DNA from: Paraescarpia echinospica
Taxonomy: Eukaryota; Annelida; Polychaeta; Sabellida; Siboglinidae
NCBI GenBank assembly: GCA_020002185.1
Contig: CM034533.1
Location: forward strand, 72,441,579-72,505,578
Direction of reading: 5' to 3'
Length of the DNA stretch: 64,000 bases
Of the stretch, positions 26,241-38,003 are shown in pieces. The notes beneath the pieces are model-generated. The model worked only from the letters and a program-made list of their open reading frames with translations. It did no database searches and was not told where the DNA came from. The first letter of the stretch is position 1. Each line of letters opens with the position of its first letter. Position numbers and translations under genes: made by a program.

Positions 26241-27213
26241 TTAACTCATTACACCCGAACACGGGAAGGACAGTGCTGTTAACAAATTTGTTTTCCAGTT
26301 TAGCTGGTCATCAATACATACTCCCAGAAATTTGGTTACTCGTACTCTGGTTATTCGTTCGTTATTTACACACAGATTAATGTCGACATCTAGTGGACGG
26401 TTCCAAAATAACGTATAATACGTTTTTGACAAGTTGAGTGATAATTTGTTTACAGCAAACCATTTGCACAATTTGGTAAGTTCTCTATTTAACATGTCAC
26501 ATAGTTCTGTCAGATTGTTACCGGTACAAAATATATTCGTATCATCAGCAAAAAGTATGAATTTTACTAATGTTGATACGTTACAGATGTCATTAACGTA
26601 AATAAACATGGACCTAAAATAGACCCTTGCGGAACTCCACATGTGACATCTAATAGCTCCGAAACACACCCGTCAATATATACAAATTGCTTCCTGTTCG
26701 AAAGGTAGCTTTTAATCCAATCATTTGCTATTCCACGCACACCATAATAATACATTTTTTGTAAGTATCTCATGGTCTACTGTATCGAACGCCTTTTTAA
26801 GATCAATTAATACACTGACGGCATGCTTTTTACTGTCCTTAGCATTTGTGATTTCCTCAATCAATTCCAATACAGCATGTGACGTGGACATATTATCACG
26901 GAACCTGTACTGATTTGAACTTAATATGTTATTTGCATTTAAAAAGCTGTCCTGGCAAGGAACAGTTTTTTAGGATTTTTGTAAATTGGGGCAATAGAGA
27001 AATTGGCCTATAATTTGTAACGTCGGTTTTTGTGCCACTTTTAAAGAAGGGCATAACTTTGGCAATTTTCATACGAGTTGGGAAAACAGCAGATCTAAAT
27101 GAATTATTACATATATGAGTGAGAGGTTTGCTTATTACATGAATGACCTTCACGACAATGTCCATACCTACGTCTTCAAAGTCTGAAGATTTCTTTTTGG
27201 TACACACTTTCAT
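26241..27213 (-). pseudogene. Truncated LINE RT
   Basis: From 27213 down: CNNSFRSAVFPTRMKIAKV, NYRPISLLPQFTKIL, then frameshifts, WIKSYLSNRKQFVYIDG, CGVPQGSILGPCLF (motif B), ILFADDTNIF (motif C), WFAVNKLSLNLSKTYY and VTKFLGVCID. Both ends are truncated and several frameshifts are present. It belongs to the jockey superfamily. Confidence 0.88.
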
Positions 27214-27239
27214 TGTAGTTATAACAGAACAGAAGTATA

Positions 27240-28718
27240 TTTATTTATCCAGACTGTACATCCAATAATAATATGACAAATTATAATATAAAAAGGTGTA
27301 CAATGAGGATGATGGAGACTCCCACTAAGACTAGAAAAGAAGTCGCTTCCGTGGGAGCCGCACATAGTATAATTATAGTTCAGTTTCTGTTGAAAGAAAA
27401 AAACATGTCTATTATCTAAGACATAAGCAGTAACATAAAATAAGATACATCGTCACTGAAAAAACCAAGATAGATTATTTTATTATAAGATGTATGTTAA
27501 TAGAATGTGGTGTGGTAAGCAGTATTTTATGGTGTTTGGGTGTGGGTGACGTCATTGTGGTTGGTTGCGTGTATACATGCTGACATAACAGTTAATGTTT
27601 GTGCACGTGTTGTAGTTATGAATGAAATGGTTCTTAGCGTAGTTTAAAAAAACATGTAAACTGTATGTATACAGTTTAGCTATCACACTAAGGGAAGTGT
27701 TGTTAATTGTGTTTGGTAAACTGTATTTAAGACATAGTTTTGCAAATGAATGATTTGTACCGTAAATGTGAATGTTGTGTTGGTTGTGTGTATTGTGACC
27801 ATGAATCATAGTATTTGTAGCTATTTGCCAACTTAGAAGATGAGCAGGTAATTTGTTATGTAAAAATTTATAGTAAAATTTTAAAATATAATTTACTTTT
27901 AGTAAGGTTAATTTTTTGAAAAACGGATCAGTGTGAGCATAAAAATGACTCAAAGTTATTATGCGTATAGCCCTTTTCTGAAGTTGATTAATTCTTTGAG
28001 AGTGGTACCCCTATGTTGTTAAACAGTAACTTATGTGTGGTACTAATAATGTATTATACAATATTATTTTTATTCTCATTGGCAGAATTTGTTTAAGTCT
28101 ATTTAGTATACCGATTATTCTGGAACATTTGTTTGATACATTTTCAGAGTGTTTTTTCCAGTTTAGATGTGTATCCAAAGTTAATCCCAGGAAATTAACA
28201 CTGTCAACTTTTGTAATTATATTATTATTGATTTTAGGAATAGGTGTGTTTTTTTGGGTGTGTGGATTTAGTTACGTTAAGAGAAAGTTTATTTATTTCT
28301 ATTTCCATTCATTAATTTTCTGGAGTTCTTCATTAATCAACGTTTCAGGATCATCGGTGTGTGAGATTGTGAAATTGCTCATTGTACTCAACAAAGTAGT
28401 GTCATCTGCATAGGATATAAAATTGAACATTTGGTTCGCTTGAAAAAAGTCATTAATATAAATAATAAACAGAATTGGTCCAAGAATGGAGCCTTGGGGT
28501 ACTCCGTTTTCTATAGATAAGATATCAAATTTTACATCATTAATTTCTACAAATTGTGTTCTATTTGATAGATAACTTTCATAAAGTTTCAGAGACACCC
28601 CTCCAATGTCGTAATATTTTAATTTACAAAGTAATGTATTGTGGTCTAAGGTATCAAATGATATATAATTATATGCCCTAGAACAACAATGTGTGCTAGG
28701 CTTACTTAGACACCGCAT
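27240..28718 (-). pseudogene. LINE RT, C-terminal domain and 3' UTR
   Basis: Motif A-like DTLDHNTLLCKLKYY, GVPQGSILGPILFIIYINDF, ISYADDTTLLS (28299-28718). After a frameshift it continues with VNFLGLTLDTHLNWKKH, LYNTLLVPHISYC, QKRAIRIITLSHFYAHT and a complete C terminus (27552-27953). A 3' UTR follows to about 27240, with AATAAATA near its end. The N-terminal half is missing. It abuts the next LINE fragment at 27213. Confidence 0.85.
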
Positions 28719-28955
28719 TAAAATTAATAATTGAAAGGTATCGTCTTAAGTAAACCAAAAATTACAGGTATACCATCCATTATTAAATAATATAGAAAAA
28801 GACATGTACCATTAGTGAGCAATTAATGATCCATTTAAACACTAGGTGTACAACATTTGTGTAACATTGCAAAATTAGATTACATTACAAAATATTTATG
28901 TCAGAACGACATTATACAATGTGTTCTGTTCATATTGATATGAATGAATAAAACA
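28719..28955. other. Spacer
   Basis: No recognisable feature. Confidence 0.4.
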
Positions 28956-28973
28956 CATATATATATATATACT

Positions 28974-29053
<80 letters not shown>

Positions 29054-29083
29054 CTATACATATATATATATATATACACACAT

Positions 29084-29146
<63 letters not shown>

Positions 29147-29236
29147 TCTATATATGTATATATACATATATATATATACATACATATATATGTATATATA
29201 CATATATACACATACATACATATATAATTATTATAC
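28956..29236. repeat. (TA)n / TATAC microsatellite
   Basis: About 280 bp of TATATA with TACATA interruptions. Both strands give meaningless Ile-Tyr-Cys-rich open frames. Confidence 0.97.
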
Positions 29237-29419
29237 ACACATACACACATACATATACATTACATGATTATGACATATCAAGTAATTACAGTTGTTCATA
29301 ACATATTAAAGGCGTAATAGGATAATTAGTAGGTACCCTAATAATCAGTAACTCGATGTTACACTAAACACTGCATTTGCAAGAAAAGAAGAAATAAAAA
29401 AAATTAATGAAAGGTTAAG

Positions 29420-30191
29420 TCTGGCCAATGAGTAGAGTCAGAAATGACGACATCATGCCACGTAACTACATGTGATAGACACAAGTAGTTTAGTAAGTCT
29501 ACTGGTATGTCAGAATGTCGTTTGAGCTTGCGATTTCGCGGATCACGTTATGATTGTCTTTGATAATAATCTTGCCGCTGGCCGTCCAACAGTCATTGAT
29601 CTTTTTTGTCTTGTTTTCTGGTTTCAAACGCTAGTTTGGAGCACTTTGATGTGAAATCTTCGTTGAGGTAGATGCGATTTTCAATAGCGCGGTTTTGTTG
29701 TAATCTTTGAGACCGCCCCTGGCACGAAACACAACATCTCTGCAGTGCTCACTGCGAAAGCGAACAATGGTCATTCTGGGTTTTTTCTGCCCATTGACAG
29801 GTCGGCCGAGTCTATGGCAGCGTTCCAGATCACTGAGCTCAATGGGAGAGGTGGCGTGCATTTTGTTGTTGATAGTATCAAATCCAATTCGTCCTCCAGA
29901 GTTACTACCCTTTTTGTCAAGTTGTTCGATTTTGTTGCGTTTGTCAGACAATTGTTCGGTGAGAGTGACAATTTGTTTATTAAGTGTGTCAATCTTCAGG
30001 ACTAAATCATGTGGAAACAGAACCTCTTTCAGTTGTTTGGCAATTCTCTCATCTTGCAATAAGGATAGCATTTGTGAAATCAAATTTCTGTCAGTGTCAG
30101 CTGAGTCACCACTGGTGGCTGGCTCAAAGTCCGATTTGCTGTCTTTTCTTCTGGGCATGGCGGCGATTGTACGTGTAGGCGTGTGAAGCAA
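29420..30191 (-). pseudogene. LINE ORF1 protein
   Basis: Open from 30191, with a better start at the internal Met 30158 (MPRRKDSKSDFEP). It has a coiled-coil region (LKIDTLNKQIVTLTEQLSDK), then an L1-ORF1/transposase-22-like RRM (LERCHRLGRPVNGQKKPRMT, IVRFRSEHCRDVVF). A frameshift near 29690 moves the natural continuation (IYLNEDFTSKCSKLAF, then SGKIIIKDNHNVIREIASSN) into other frames. It ends near 29420 without an ORF2 of its own. Such proteins bind LINE RNA as chaperones. Confidence 0.8.
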
Positions 30192-30395
30192 TGCTGCAAG
30201 GCGTGGTCGATATTAGAGGTGTTCGATATTGCAGGTGAAAATTCTTACCTTTAACGAACTGCACAGTGACAATATAGGGTCGTCACTTTCGTCGAGGTGC
30301 TGTTAATTCTTCTGCTAGTTTTGCAGTGTATATAATTTAATCTGCATTCGTCACCTTCGATGTGTGGCCGGCAGAACCTTTCTAGCACAGCTAAC
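30192..30395 (-). other. Probable LINE 5' UTR of the ORF1 element
   Basis: Lies between the ORF1 start and the edge of the next LINE fragment (which ends with coding EEELINDEK near 30400). This suggests the ORF1 element inserted here with its 5' end near 30395. Confidence 0.4.
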
Positions 30396-30448
30396 GATGC
30401 CATTTTTCATCATTTATAAGTTCCTCCTCATTGACAGGTTTGAGGAAT

Positions 30449-30713
30449 AAACTTTGGTCAATACTACCTCCTAAATAATCATACACAGAATCATGTTCAT
30501 TAAACTTTGGTCAATACTACCTCCTAAATAATCATACACAGAATCATGTTCATTAAACTTTGGTCAATACTACCTCCTAAATAATCATACACAGAATCAT
30601 GTTCATTAAACTTTGGTCAATACTACCTCCTAAATAATCATACACAGAATCATGTTCATTAAACTTTGGTCAATACTACCTCCTAAATAATCATACACAG
30701 AATCATGTTCATC
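30449..30713. repeat. 53-bp minisatellite, 5 copies, from LINE coding DNA
   Basis: Five near-identical 53-bp units starting at 30449, 30502, 30555, 30608 and 30661. On the minus strand the unit reads EHDSVYDYLGGSIDQSL, followed after the last unit by FLKPVNEEEL, an ordinary LINE linker sequence. The units are almost identical, implying recent amplification. Confidence 0.95.
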
Positions 30714-31561
30714 CTTATTGTTGACATCCTTTGCCAAGTTAGGACCAACAATTGTAAAAAAAATATTAAACTGCCATTTCTGTTTTGTTGGTAATGTCTC
30801 TAGCGACATACCAGATGTGTTGGAAAGTTCACCGACTGGTGTTGTTTAGGTAATACATTATTCAATATCGCCCATGTTCCTTAGGTGTTACCTTTTTTTC
30901 TGACAACCGAGTACTGTAGTATGCTTTTTCTGCCAATCTTAAGAGTTAATTTACTTTTATACGTTTTATATTGAGACTCCGCAGTTTCAGTTCTATCCCT
31001 GAGAAATGTTCTATATAGAACATTCTTCTTACAAAACACATTTTTAAAGCCATTTGTAAACCAGGGCTTTTTCCTACATGTTTGCTTTATCCTAACCTTC
31101 TTAACAGGGCAATGATGATTACACAATTTACTAAATCTATTGACAAAATATGTATACGCCAAGTTTGCATCGTCAGCTTCTAACACATCATTCCACTTTT
31201 CTTGCCTCATACTTTCAATAAACGAACATATATTATCATTTTTTACAAGTCTTACATATTTAAAAGTGTCACATTTATGTATCTCTATATCATAATTACA
31301 TAAAGCAAATATCGCCAGATGATCACTGATGTCATTGATAAATAATCCAGTTCTAACTGAGTAATTTGTTTGATTAGTAAATATGTTGTCTATCAGAGTA
31401 CACGAGTTTGTTGTAATTCGACTCGGCCTACCTATTAACGAAAACAGACCTAAACCATATATACAATCCAAAAACTCTGTCCCGTTGTGTGTGTCTTGTT
31501 TTAGGAGATTGATATGAAAATCACCACATACAAAAATATATTATTATATATTATAATTAAA

Positions 31562-34031
31562 TTATTTGGCTTGACATCAGTAAACAACTTCAGTTGCTCC
31601 ACACTCTCTCAAAATAGGTTTATTTGGCTTGACATCAGTAAACAACTTCAGTTGCTCCATACTCTCTCAAAATAGGTTTATTTGGCTTGACTTCAGTAAA
31701 CAACTTCAGTTGCTCCATACTCTCAAAATAGGTTTATTTGGCTTGATATCAGTAAACAACTTCAGTTGCTCCATACTCTCTCAAAATAGGTTTATTTGGC
31801 TTGACATCAGTAAACAACTTCAGTTGCTCCACACTCTCTCAAAATAGGTTTATTTGGCTTGACATCAGTAAACAACTTCAGTTGCTCCACACTCTCTCAA
31901 AATAGGTTTATTTGGCTTGACATCAGTAAACAACTTCAGTTGCTCCACACTCTCTCAAAATAGGTTTATTTGGCTTGACATCAGTAAACTTCAGTTGCTC
32001 CACACTCTCAAAATAGGTTTACTTGGCTTGACATCAGTAAACAACTTCAGTTGCTCCACACTCTCTCAAAATAGGTTTATTTGGCTTGACATCAGTAAAC
32101 AACTTCAGTTGCTCCATACTCTCTCAAAATAGGTTTATTTGGCTTGACATCAGTAAACAACTTCAGTTGCTCCATACTCTCTCAAAATAGGTTTATTTGG
32201 CTTGACATCAGTAAACAACTTCAGTTGCTACACTCTCTCAAAATAGGTTTATTTGGCTTGACATCAGTAAACAACTTCAGTTGCTCCACACTCTCAAAAT
32301 AGGTTTATTTGGCTTGACATCAGTAAACAACTTCAGTTGCTCCACACTCTCTCAAAATAGGTTTATTTGGCTTGACATCAGTAAACAACTTCAGTTGCTC
32401 CACACTCTCTCAAAATAGGTTTATTTGGCTTGACATCAGTAAACAACTTCAGTTGCTCCACACTCTCAAAATAGGTTTATTTGGCTTGACATCAGTAAAC
32501 AACTTCAGTTGCTCCACACTCTCAAAATAGGTTTATTTGGCTTGACATCAGTAAACAACTTCAGTTGCTCCACACTCTCTCAAAATAGGTTTATTTGGCT
32601 TGACATCAGTAAACAACTTCAGTTGCTCCATACTCTCTCAAAATAGGTTTATTTGGCTTGACATCAGTAAACAACTTCAGTTGCTCCACACTCTCTCAAA
32701 ATAGGTTTATTTGGCTTGACATCAGTAAACAACTTCAGTTGCTCCACACTCTCAAAATAGGTTTATTTGGCTTGACATCAGTAAACAACTTCAGTTGCTC
32801 CACACTCTCTCAAAATAGGTTTATTTGGGTTGACATCAGTAAACAACTTCAGTTGCTCCACACTCTCTCAAAATAGGTTTATTTGGCTTGACATCAGTAA
32901 ACAACTTCAGTTGCTCCACACTCTCAAAATAGGTTTATTTGGCTTGACATCAGTAAACAACTTCAGTTGCTCCACACTCTCTCAAAATAGGTTTATTTGG
33001 CTTGACATCAGTAAACAACTTCAGTTGGTCCACACTCTCTCAAAATAGGTTTATTTGGCTTGACATCAGTAAACAACTTCAGTTGCTCCACACTCTCTCA
33101 AAATAGGTTTACTTGGCTTGACATCAGTAAAAAACTTCAGTTGCTCCACACTCTCTCAAAATAGGTTTATTTGGCTTGACATCAGTAAACAACTTCAGTT
33201 GCTCCATACTCTCTCAAAATAGGTTTATTTGGCTTGACATCAGTAAACAACTTCAGTTGCTCCATACTCTCTCAAAATAGGTTTATTTGGCTTGACATCA
33301 GTAAACAACTTCTGTTGCTCCACACTCAAAATAGGTTTATTTGGCTTGACATCAGTAAACAACTTCAGTTGCTCCACACTCTCTCAAAATAGGTTTATTT
33401 GGCTTGACATCAGTAAACAACTTCAGTTGCTCCATACTCTCTCAAAATAGGTTTATTTGGCTTGACATCAGTAAACAACTTCTGTTGCTCCATACTCTCT
33501 CAAAATAGGTTTATTTGGCTTGACATCAGTAAACAACTTCAGTTGCTCCACACTCTCAAAATAGGTTTATTTGGCTTGACATCAGTAAACAACTTCAGTT
33601 GCTCCACACTCTCTCAAAATAGGTTTATTTGGCTTGACATCAGTAAACAACTTCAGTTGCTCCACACTCTCAAAATATGTTTATTTGGCTTGACATCAGT
33701 AAACAACTTCAGTTGCTCCACACTCTCTCAAAATAGGTTTATTTGGCTTGACATCAGTAAACAACTTCAGTTGCTCCATACTCTCTCAAAATAGGTTTAT
33801 TTGGCTTGAAATCAGTAAACAACTTCTGTTGCTCCATACTCTCTCAAAATAGGTTTATTTGGCTTGACATCAGTAAACAACTTTAGTTGCTCCATACTCT
33901 CTCAAAATAGGTTTATTTGGCTTGACATCAGTAAACAACTTCAGTTGCTCCATACTCTCTCAAAATAGGTTTATTTGGCTTGACATCAGTAAACAAGTTC
34001 AGTTGCTCCATACTCTCTCAAAATAGGTTTA
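31562..34031. repeat. 58-bp minisatellite, ~43 copies, from LINE endonuclease
   Basis: The unit is TTTATTTGGCTTGACATCAG followed by TAAACAACTTCAGTTGCTCC and ACACTCTCTCAAAATAGG. Length variants lack one CT pair (56 bp), and a few are shorter. On the minus strand the first unit continues the endonuclease frame (GINLF-stop-ESMEQLKLF then TDVKPNK). No unique spacers separate units, so this is not a CRISPR-like array. Confidence 0.97.
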
Positions 34032-34441
34032 TGCCTGAACCCGGGGTTCTGTAGACACAACTCACAATTATATTTTTTTGTTTTTTCGTGTTAAATTCAA
34101 CAGTGACACATTCAAATATATTGTCAATCACCTTTCATTTTACTGCTCGAAGTTTGCAAGTGAATCTTTCATTAACATACAATGCCACCCCCAATGTAAT
34201 TATCAATTGTGGTAGAATCAGCCCAGCTTTCTGAAATTGCTATGATATCAAACAATAGTTTAAGGTCATCGATTAAATTCTTAATCTTTTGAAAATTCTT
34301 ATTTAAACTTGGAGCATTAAAATGTATAAATGATAGGTCACTCTCTGCTGTGACATTGCGTACAAACTGTTCATCTCTGTAATATTTTGAATTAGTATAC
34401 ACTATTATGAAAATGATTATCTGGAATATAATAAATGTCAA

Positions 34442-36673
34442 AATCTGTCAAAGTATTCAACTACAGTTTATTTGCAATTGAAGTAATTACCTTCCATTGG
34501 AGTCCATGTTATACCCACAAATGACATCCAATTTACAGTCCATTAAACCTGTTGGAAATAAATCTAGATATAGTTGCACCATTATCTTCTTGTGTCTAAT
34601 TAATTAAATTATACCTGTTTCTACAACAGATGACATAAAAGGAACTTTGGAAATGTCAGTTAAATTTTGTTGTTACAAGGTAACACATTGGTTTGCCAAA
34701 CTGTATTCTTGTTCATTTACATGAAGCTAAGACTACAAGAAGCTAAGACTACAAGAAGCTAAGACTACAAGAAGCTAAGACTACAAGAAGCTAAGATTAC
34801 AAGAAGCTAAGACTACAAGAAGCTAAGACTACAAGAAGCTAAGACTACAAGAAACAGTCCAAGAATTTTTTCAATAGCTTATTTACAAACCAAAAATTCA
34901 CGTGTTTTAGGGTGTGATTCTTACATTCCGAAAATGGGACATGTTTGGTTTTCCAAACTAAAATAATTTCTGTATGTAGCTGTGTGCTACCTTACTAGGG
35001 TGTTATTATATATAAGTGGGCAGTTCCATGGTGTCGGACATACATTTTGGACATTTTAATCATGCACTGCATTCTGGGATAGAAAGTGCTGCAACATTTT
35101 ATTGTCATATATAATAATAATGTTATTTTACTGCATTTCTCTGTGCCAGAAATCTGGCAATTAGTACCATTCAGAGGTGCATTACAGTCTATGTAATGTA
35201 GCTATTACGATTACTAAAACATTACAATATACATCAATAATAAATAGATAAGGATAGTAATCATAAAAAATTATATTATTTAAGTTAAATTTAGAATAAA
35301 AGTTAAAGGTAGATACTAAAATGTTCAGAATTCATCACTGTGAACACATTTAATTTAAAGTAATAAAATCATGCTTAAAAAGAAGTGTCTTCAATTGCCT
35401 CTTGAACAATTTGAGGCAATCAGTAGCATACATGACCAGGAGCAGATTATTCCAGAGGCATGGCGCTATGCGTGAAAAAGCTTATAAGATGTCAGCAACA
35501 TTTGTCGAATTAGTTGTTTTGTTACGTGCAAATGATCATGTTTGATCAGACTTAGTGACATGAGTTCACAATCAACAGACTTCAAATTTTGATTATTTTA
35601 CAAAGTTTCAAAGAAATTTAAAATGTCATTTCACTTAGTCTTTAAAGTTATGCAATTACTTAGCGTTACACATTTGCATAAATTTGTATATGTGCTTATT
35701 AAAATATTCTTAGCTGCTCATAAAACCACCTTCTGGTGAGCAATATTATTACCTGTAGTCGACTGTCCCAGCAGTAACATTTCCTGTTTCGCTGAGTAAT
35801 GTAAATAACCTGGCTGACGTGTCAACATTGCTGTCTTTTCCTTGTATTGATTAATGATTATTAGCAATGGGTTCATGTGCACCTGCCGAATACTGCTTCG
35901 CTTCACTGCATTATTAGTTACACATAAGTAGAGTTGATGGGCACAAACAAGGCTTTGTGTGCACCTAGTTTGCTACTCGGGAGTAACCTCCTACGATGTC
36001 CAGGCATGGCCATTGTTATGACCAACTGGTATAAATATTTTACAGGGTTTACAGTTGTAAAGTTCCTGTTATTATTGAAGCACCAAGTAGTTTTGCCTAC
36101 ACAGTGACACTGTCCAAAATATGATTACTGGTCAAACTGTGCAAACATAACATGATTGTGGGAGAACTGTATTTGCATTAAATGAAATTGTTTAAAGTAA
36201 ATGTGCGTTTGAATTACATATGTATATCTCAACATATTTGTAGTTGAACATATGCATACAAATGTATAATTTGGATGGAAAGTGTGTATAATTTGAAAAT
36301 AAAATTAATATACTTTCAGCACTTGCTAATGCAGGGCAAAAGTATTTATAGAACTGTGGAATCATTATTTTTATAATTTACTTATCATGTTTTAAATATT
36401 CACCCAACCGGCATAAATGTTTTTGTTTATTTTAGTAGTGATCAGAAATGGTTAATGTAGATATTTGTCATGAGATCTCTCCATGAAGCACTATGAATGT
36501 AGGATGTCAGAATCTGTAGTGTCTATTATTTTGCAAAACATAGTGTGTTTGTCTTTCTGTATTTCCAAGCATATCTCCAACAGTTGTGCACGTGGGACTG
36601 AAATTGTTTAGGTGCACTAGCGAGTCCATTAGAATGATATCAAAGACATTGCTCATGGCTCCAAGATTCAAAA
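34442..36673. other. Spacer
   Basis: AT-rich; apart from the 16-bp array at 34723-34850, no gene or element is recognised. Confidence 0.5.
34723..34850. repeat. 16-bp tandem repeat, 8 copies
   Basis: Exactly eight units of GAAGCTAAGACTACAA, one with a single change (GATTACAA). Confidence 0.97.
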
Positions 36674-36855
36674 ACAGCAAGAATTAAACTTACTTTGGAA
36701 CAATTGTTGAAACATGCGGCATTTCACGAACTGATGTCATGTGACATGTCACGTGACATCAGTGCGTGAACAAGAATATTACAAGATCCGCTGTAGATGG
36801 GTCGAAACATCGCATGTTTCAATAATTACTCCAAAGTAAGTTTAATTCTTGCTGT
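36674..36855. mobile_element. Palindromic MITE-like element
   Basis: ACAGCAAGAATTAAACTTAC... (36674-36720) pairs with 36811-36855 over about 45 bp with about four mismatches. Between the arms lies a second palindrome, TGATGTCATGTGACATGTCA then CGTGACATCA. There is no coding capacity. The size and long terminal inversions fit a MITE or foldback element. Confidence 0.7.
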
Positions 36856-37739
36856 CCATTATAGTAGTTTGTAGATTTTGAGGTTATTTTTAACTTCACC
36901 TGGTGGGATGGAGATCATGGGTACTACCATAATGCCATCTCTGGCTATTACTGGTTGCGTCTGCATTCGGTGGCAGTCGGATGGGTGCCATTTCTGGCAT
37001 GGGTTGCCTGGCAACAAACGCCAGTGTGGAATTATATTATACAGTAACATGCATAGCTGTCCAAGGGCAGGATATTTAATACTACCTTTAATCCAGAGCC
37101 AGCTTTAACAAGAAGGTATTAATCCCTACCAGTAGGTGTTATTTCATGCTTTGCAATGCCAGGGTAATGTCACCAAGTTGCCTCTCTGACGGCCATTTTG
37201 TTCAATAATTCTCAGGGACATAATATTTGTCAATTGACCTGTAGACACTTTATGTTCACCCATAACTAGCTTTAGGTATTGTTTCCCTCAAGTTAGACAT
37301 CCTGGAAAAAAGTGAATTGTAAACAATTATCCTTGAAATGCCGAGATTAGATTAATGTGGATTGCTATTTTTAATCCTTGCAACATGCACATCACTGTAG
37401 TATTATCACTGTTGCAAACTGAAATCAACATTTACCTTCAATGCATTCTGAGATTATTTCATCTTTTTAATACAAATTTCCAGTAAATTTTATGTGTTTA
37501 AAATGATAGAAGTCATAGCTCAGTTACTCTTACATTGCTCCCTGTTACCATGACAACTAGCACGGGAGGCCATGGCCCAAGGATGTGAATGCACATGTAT
37601 AGAATGAGGCAAATGGACATTGGGTCATCTGAGGAGATGCATAATGATCCAAAGTTAACGTATTCAATATATAGATTACATTATATTTTGTTAAACCTAC
37701 TAATATTTCTTGTAATCGTTACTATTGCTATTATTCCAG
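36856..37739. other. Spacer
   Basis: No recognisable gene or repeat. Confidence 0.45.
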
Positions 37740-37994
37740 GCCTGGGGTCTATGTTATAGTCTGCAAGTGGCATCTGCCTTTGTAGTTGCACATTCCAGCT
37801 GAGGTACAAACACCTTTCAGGAATGTAGACCCACTAAGAGCGGTCACACTTGAGTGATTGTGGTGGTCATGCAGTACATACCGTAGGTCATACCTGAGAC
37901 AAAATGTGCTTATCAGAGGAGTCACTCCATTTACGTTAATAATAACATAGTGTTGTGTCATCTGCATACATAATGAAATCGAACTTATGACTGG
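37740..37994 (-). pseudogene. 3' piece of host LINE, beyond RTE insertion
   Basis: Directly beyond the RTE element the minus strand reads TSHKFDFIMYADDTTLCYY. This is the RT motif C that continues LIYINDFS on the other side of the RTE (41221 upward). Similarity ends soon after, so the downstream limit is approximate. Confidence 0.75.
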
Positions 37995-38003
37995 TTTATG
38001 AGA
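37995..38003. repeat. Target-site duplication of RTE (left copy)
   Basis: TTTATGAGA here equals 41212-41220. Together they bracket the RTE element exactly at its TAAG-type 3' tail and its 5' end. Confidence 0.88.

Larger units (their letters stand above)
30396..34441 (-). pseudogene. LINE endonuclease fragment invaded by two minisatellites
   Basis: 34441-34172 encodes the start of an endonuclease (SFIHFNAPSLNKNF, DIIAISESWAD, then GGVALYVNERF after a frameshift), continuing to SCVYRTPGSGINLF at 34032. A 2.5-kb array of 58-bp units follows. The frame resumes at about 31535 (IFVCGDFHINLLKQDTHNGT, FLDCIYGLGLF...GRPSRITTNS, INDISDHLAIF) and runs to the pre-RT linker (30881). A second array (30449-30713) sits in linker coding before IDQSL/FLKPVNEEELIN. 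It is a single LINE copy, 3'-truncated, with both arrays made of its own coding sequence. Confidence 0.85.

Noticed and set aside
28896..29267. Ile/Tyr-rich frames on both strands
   Set aside because: Translations of (TA)n microsatellite.
31562..34031. Possible CRISPR-like array
   Set aside because: Units are contiguous with no unique spacers, the genome is eukaryotic, and the sequence is LINE-derived.
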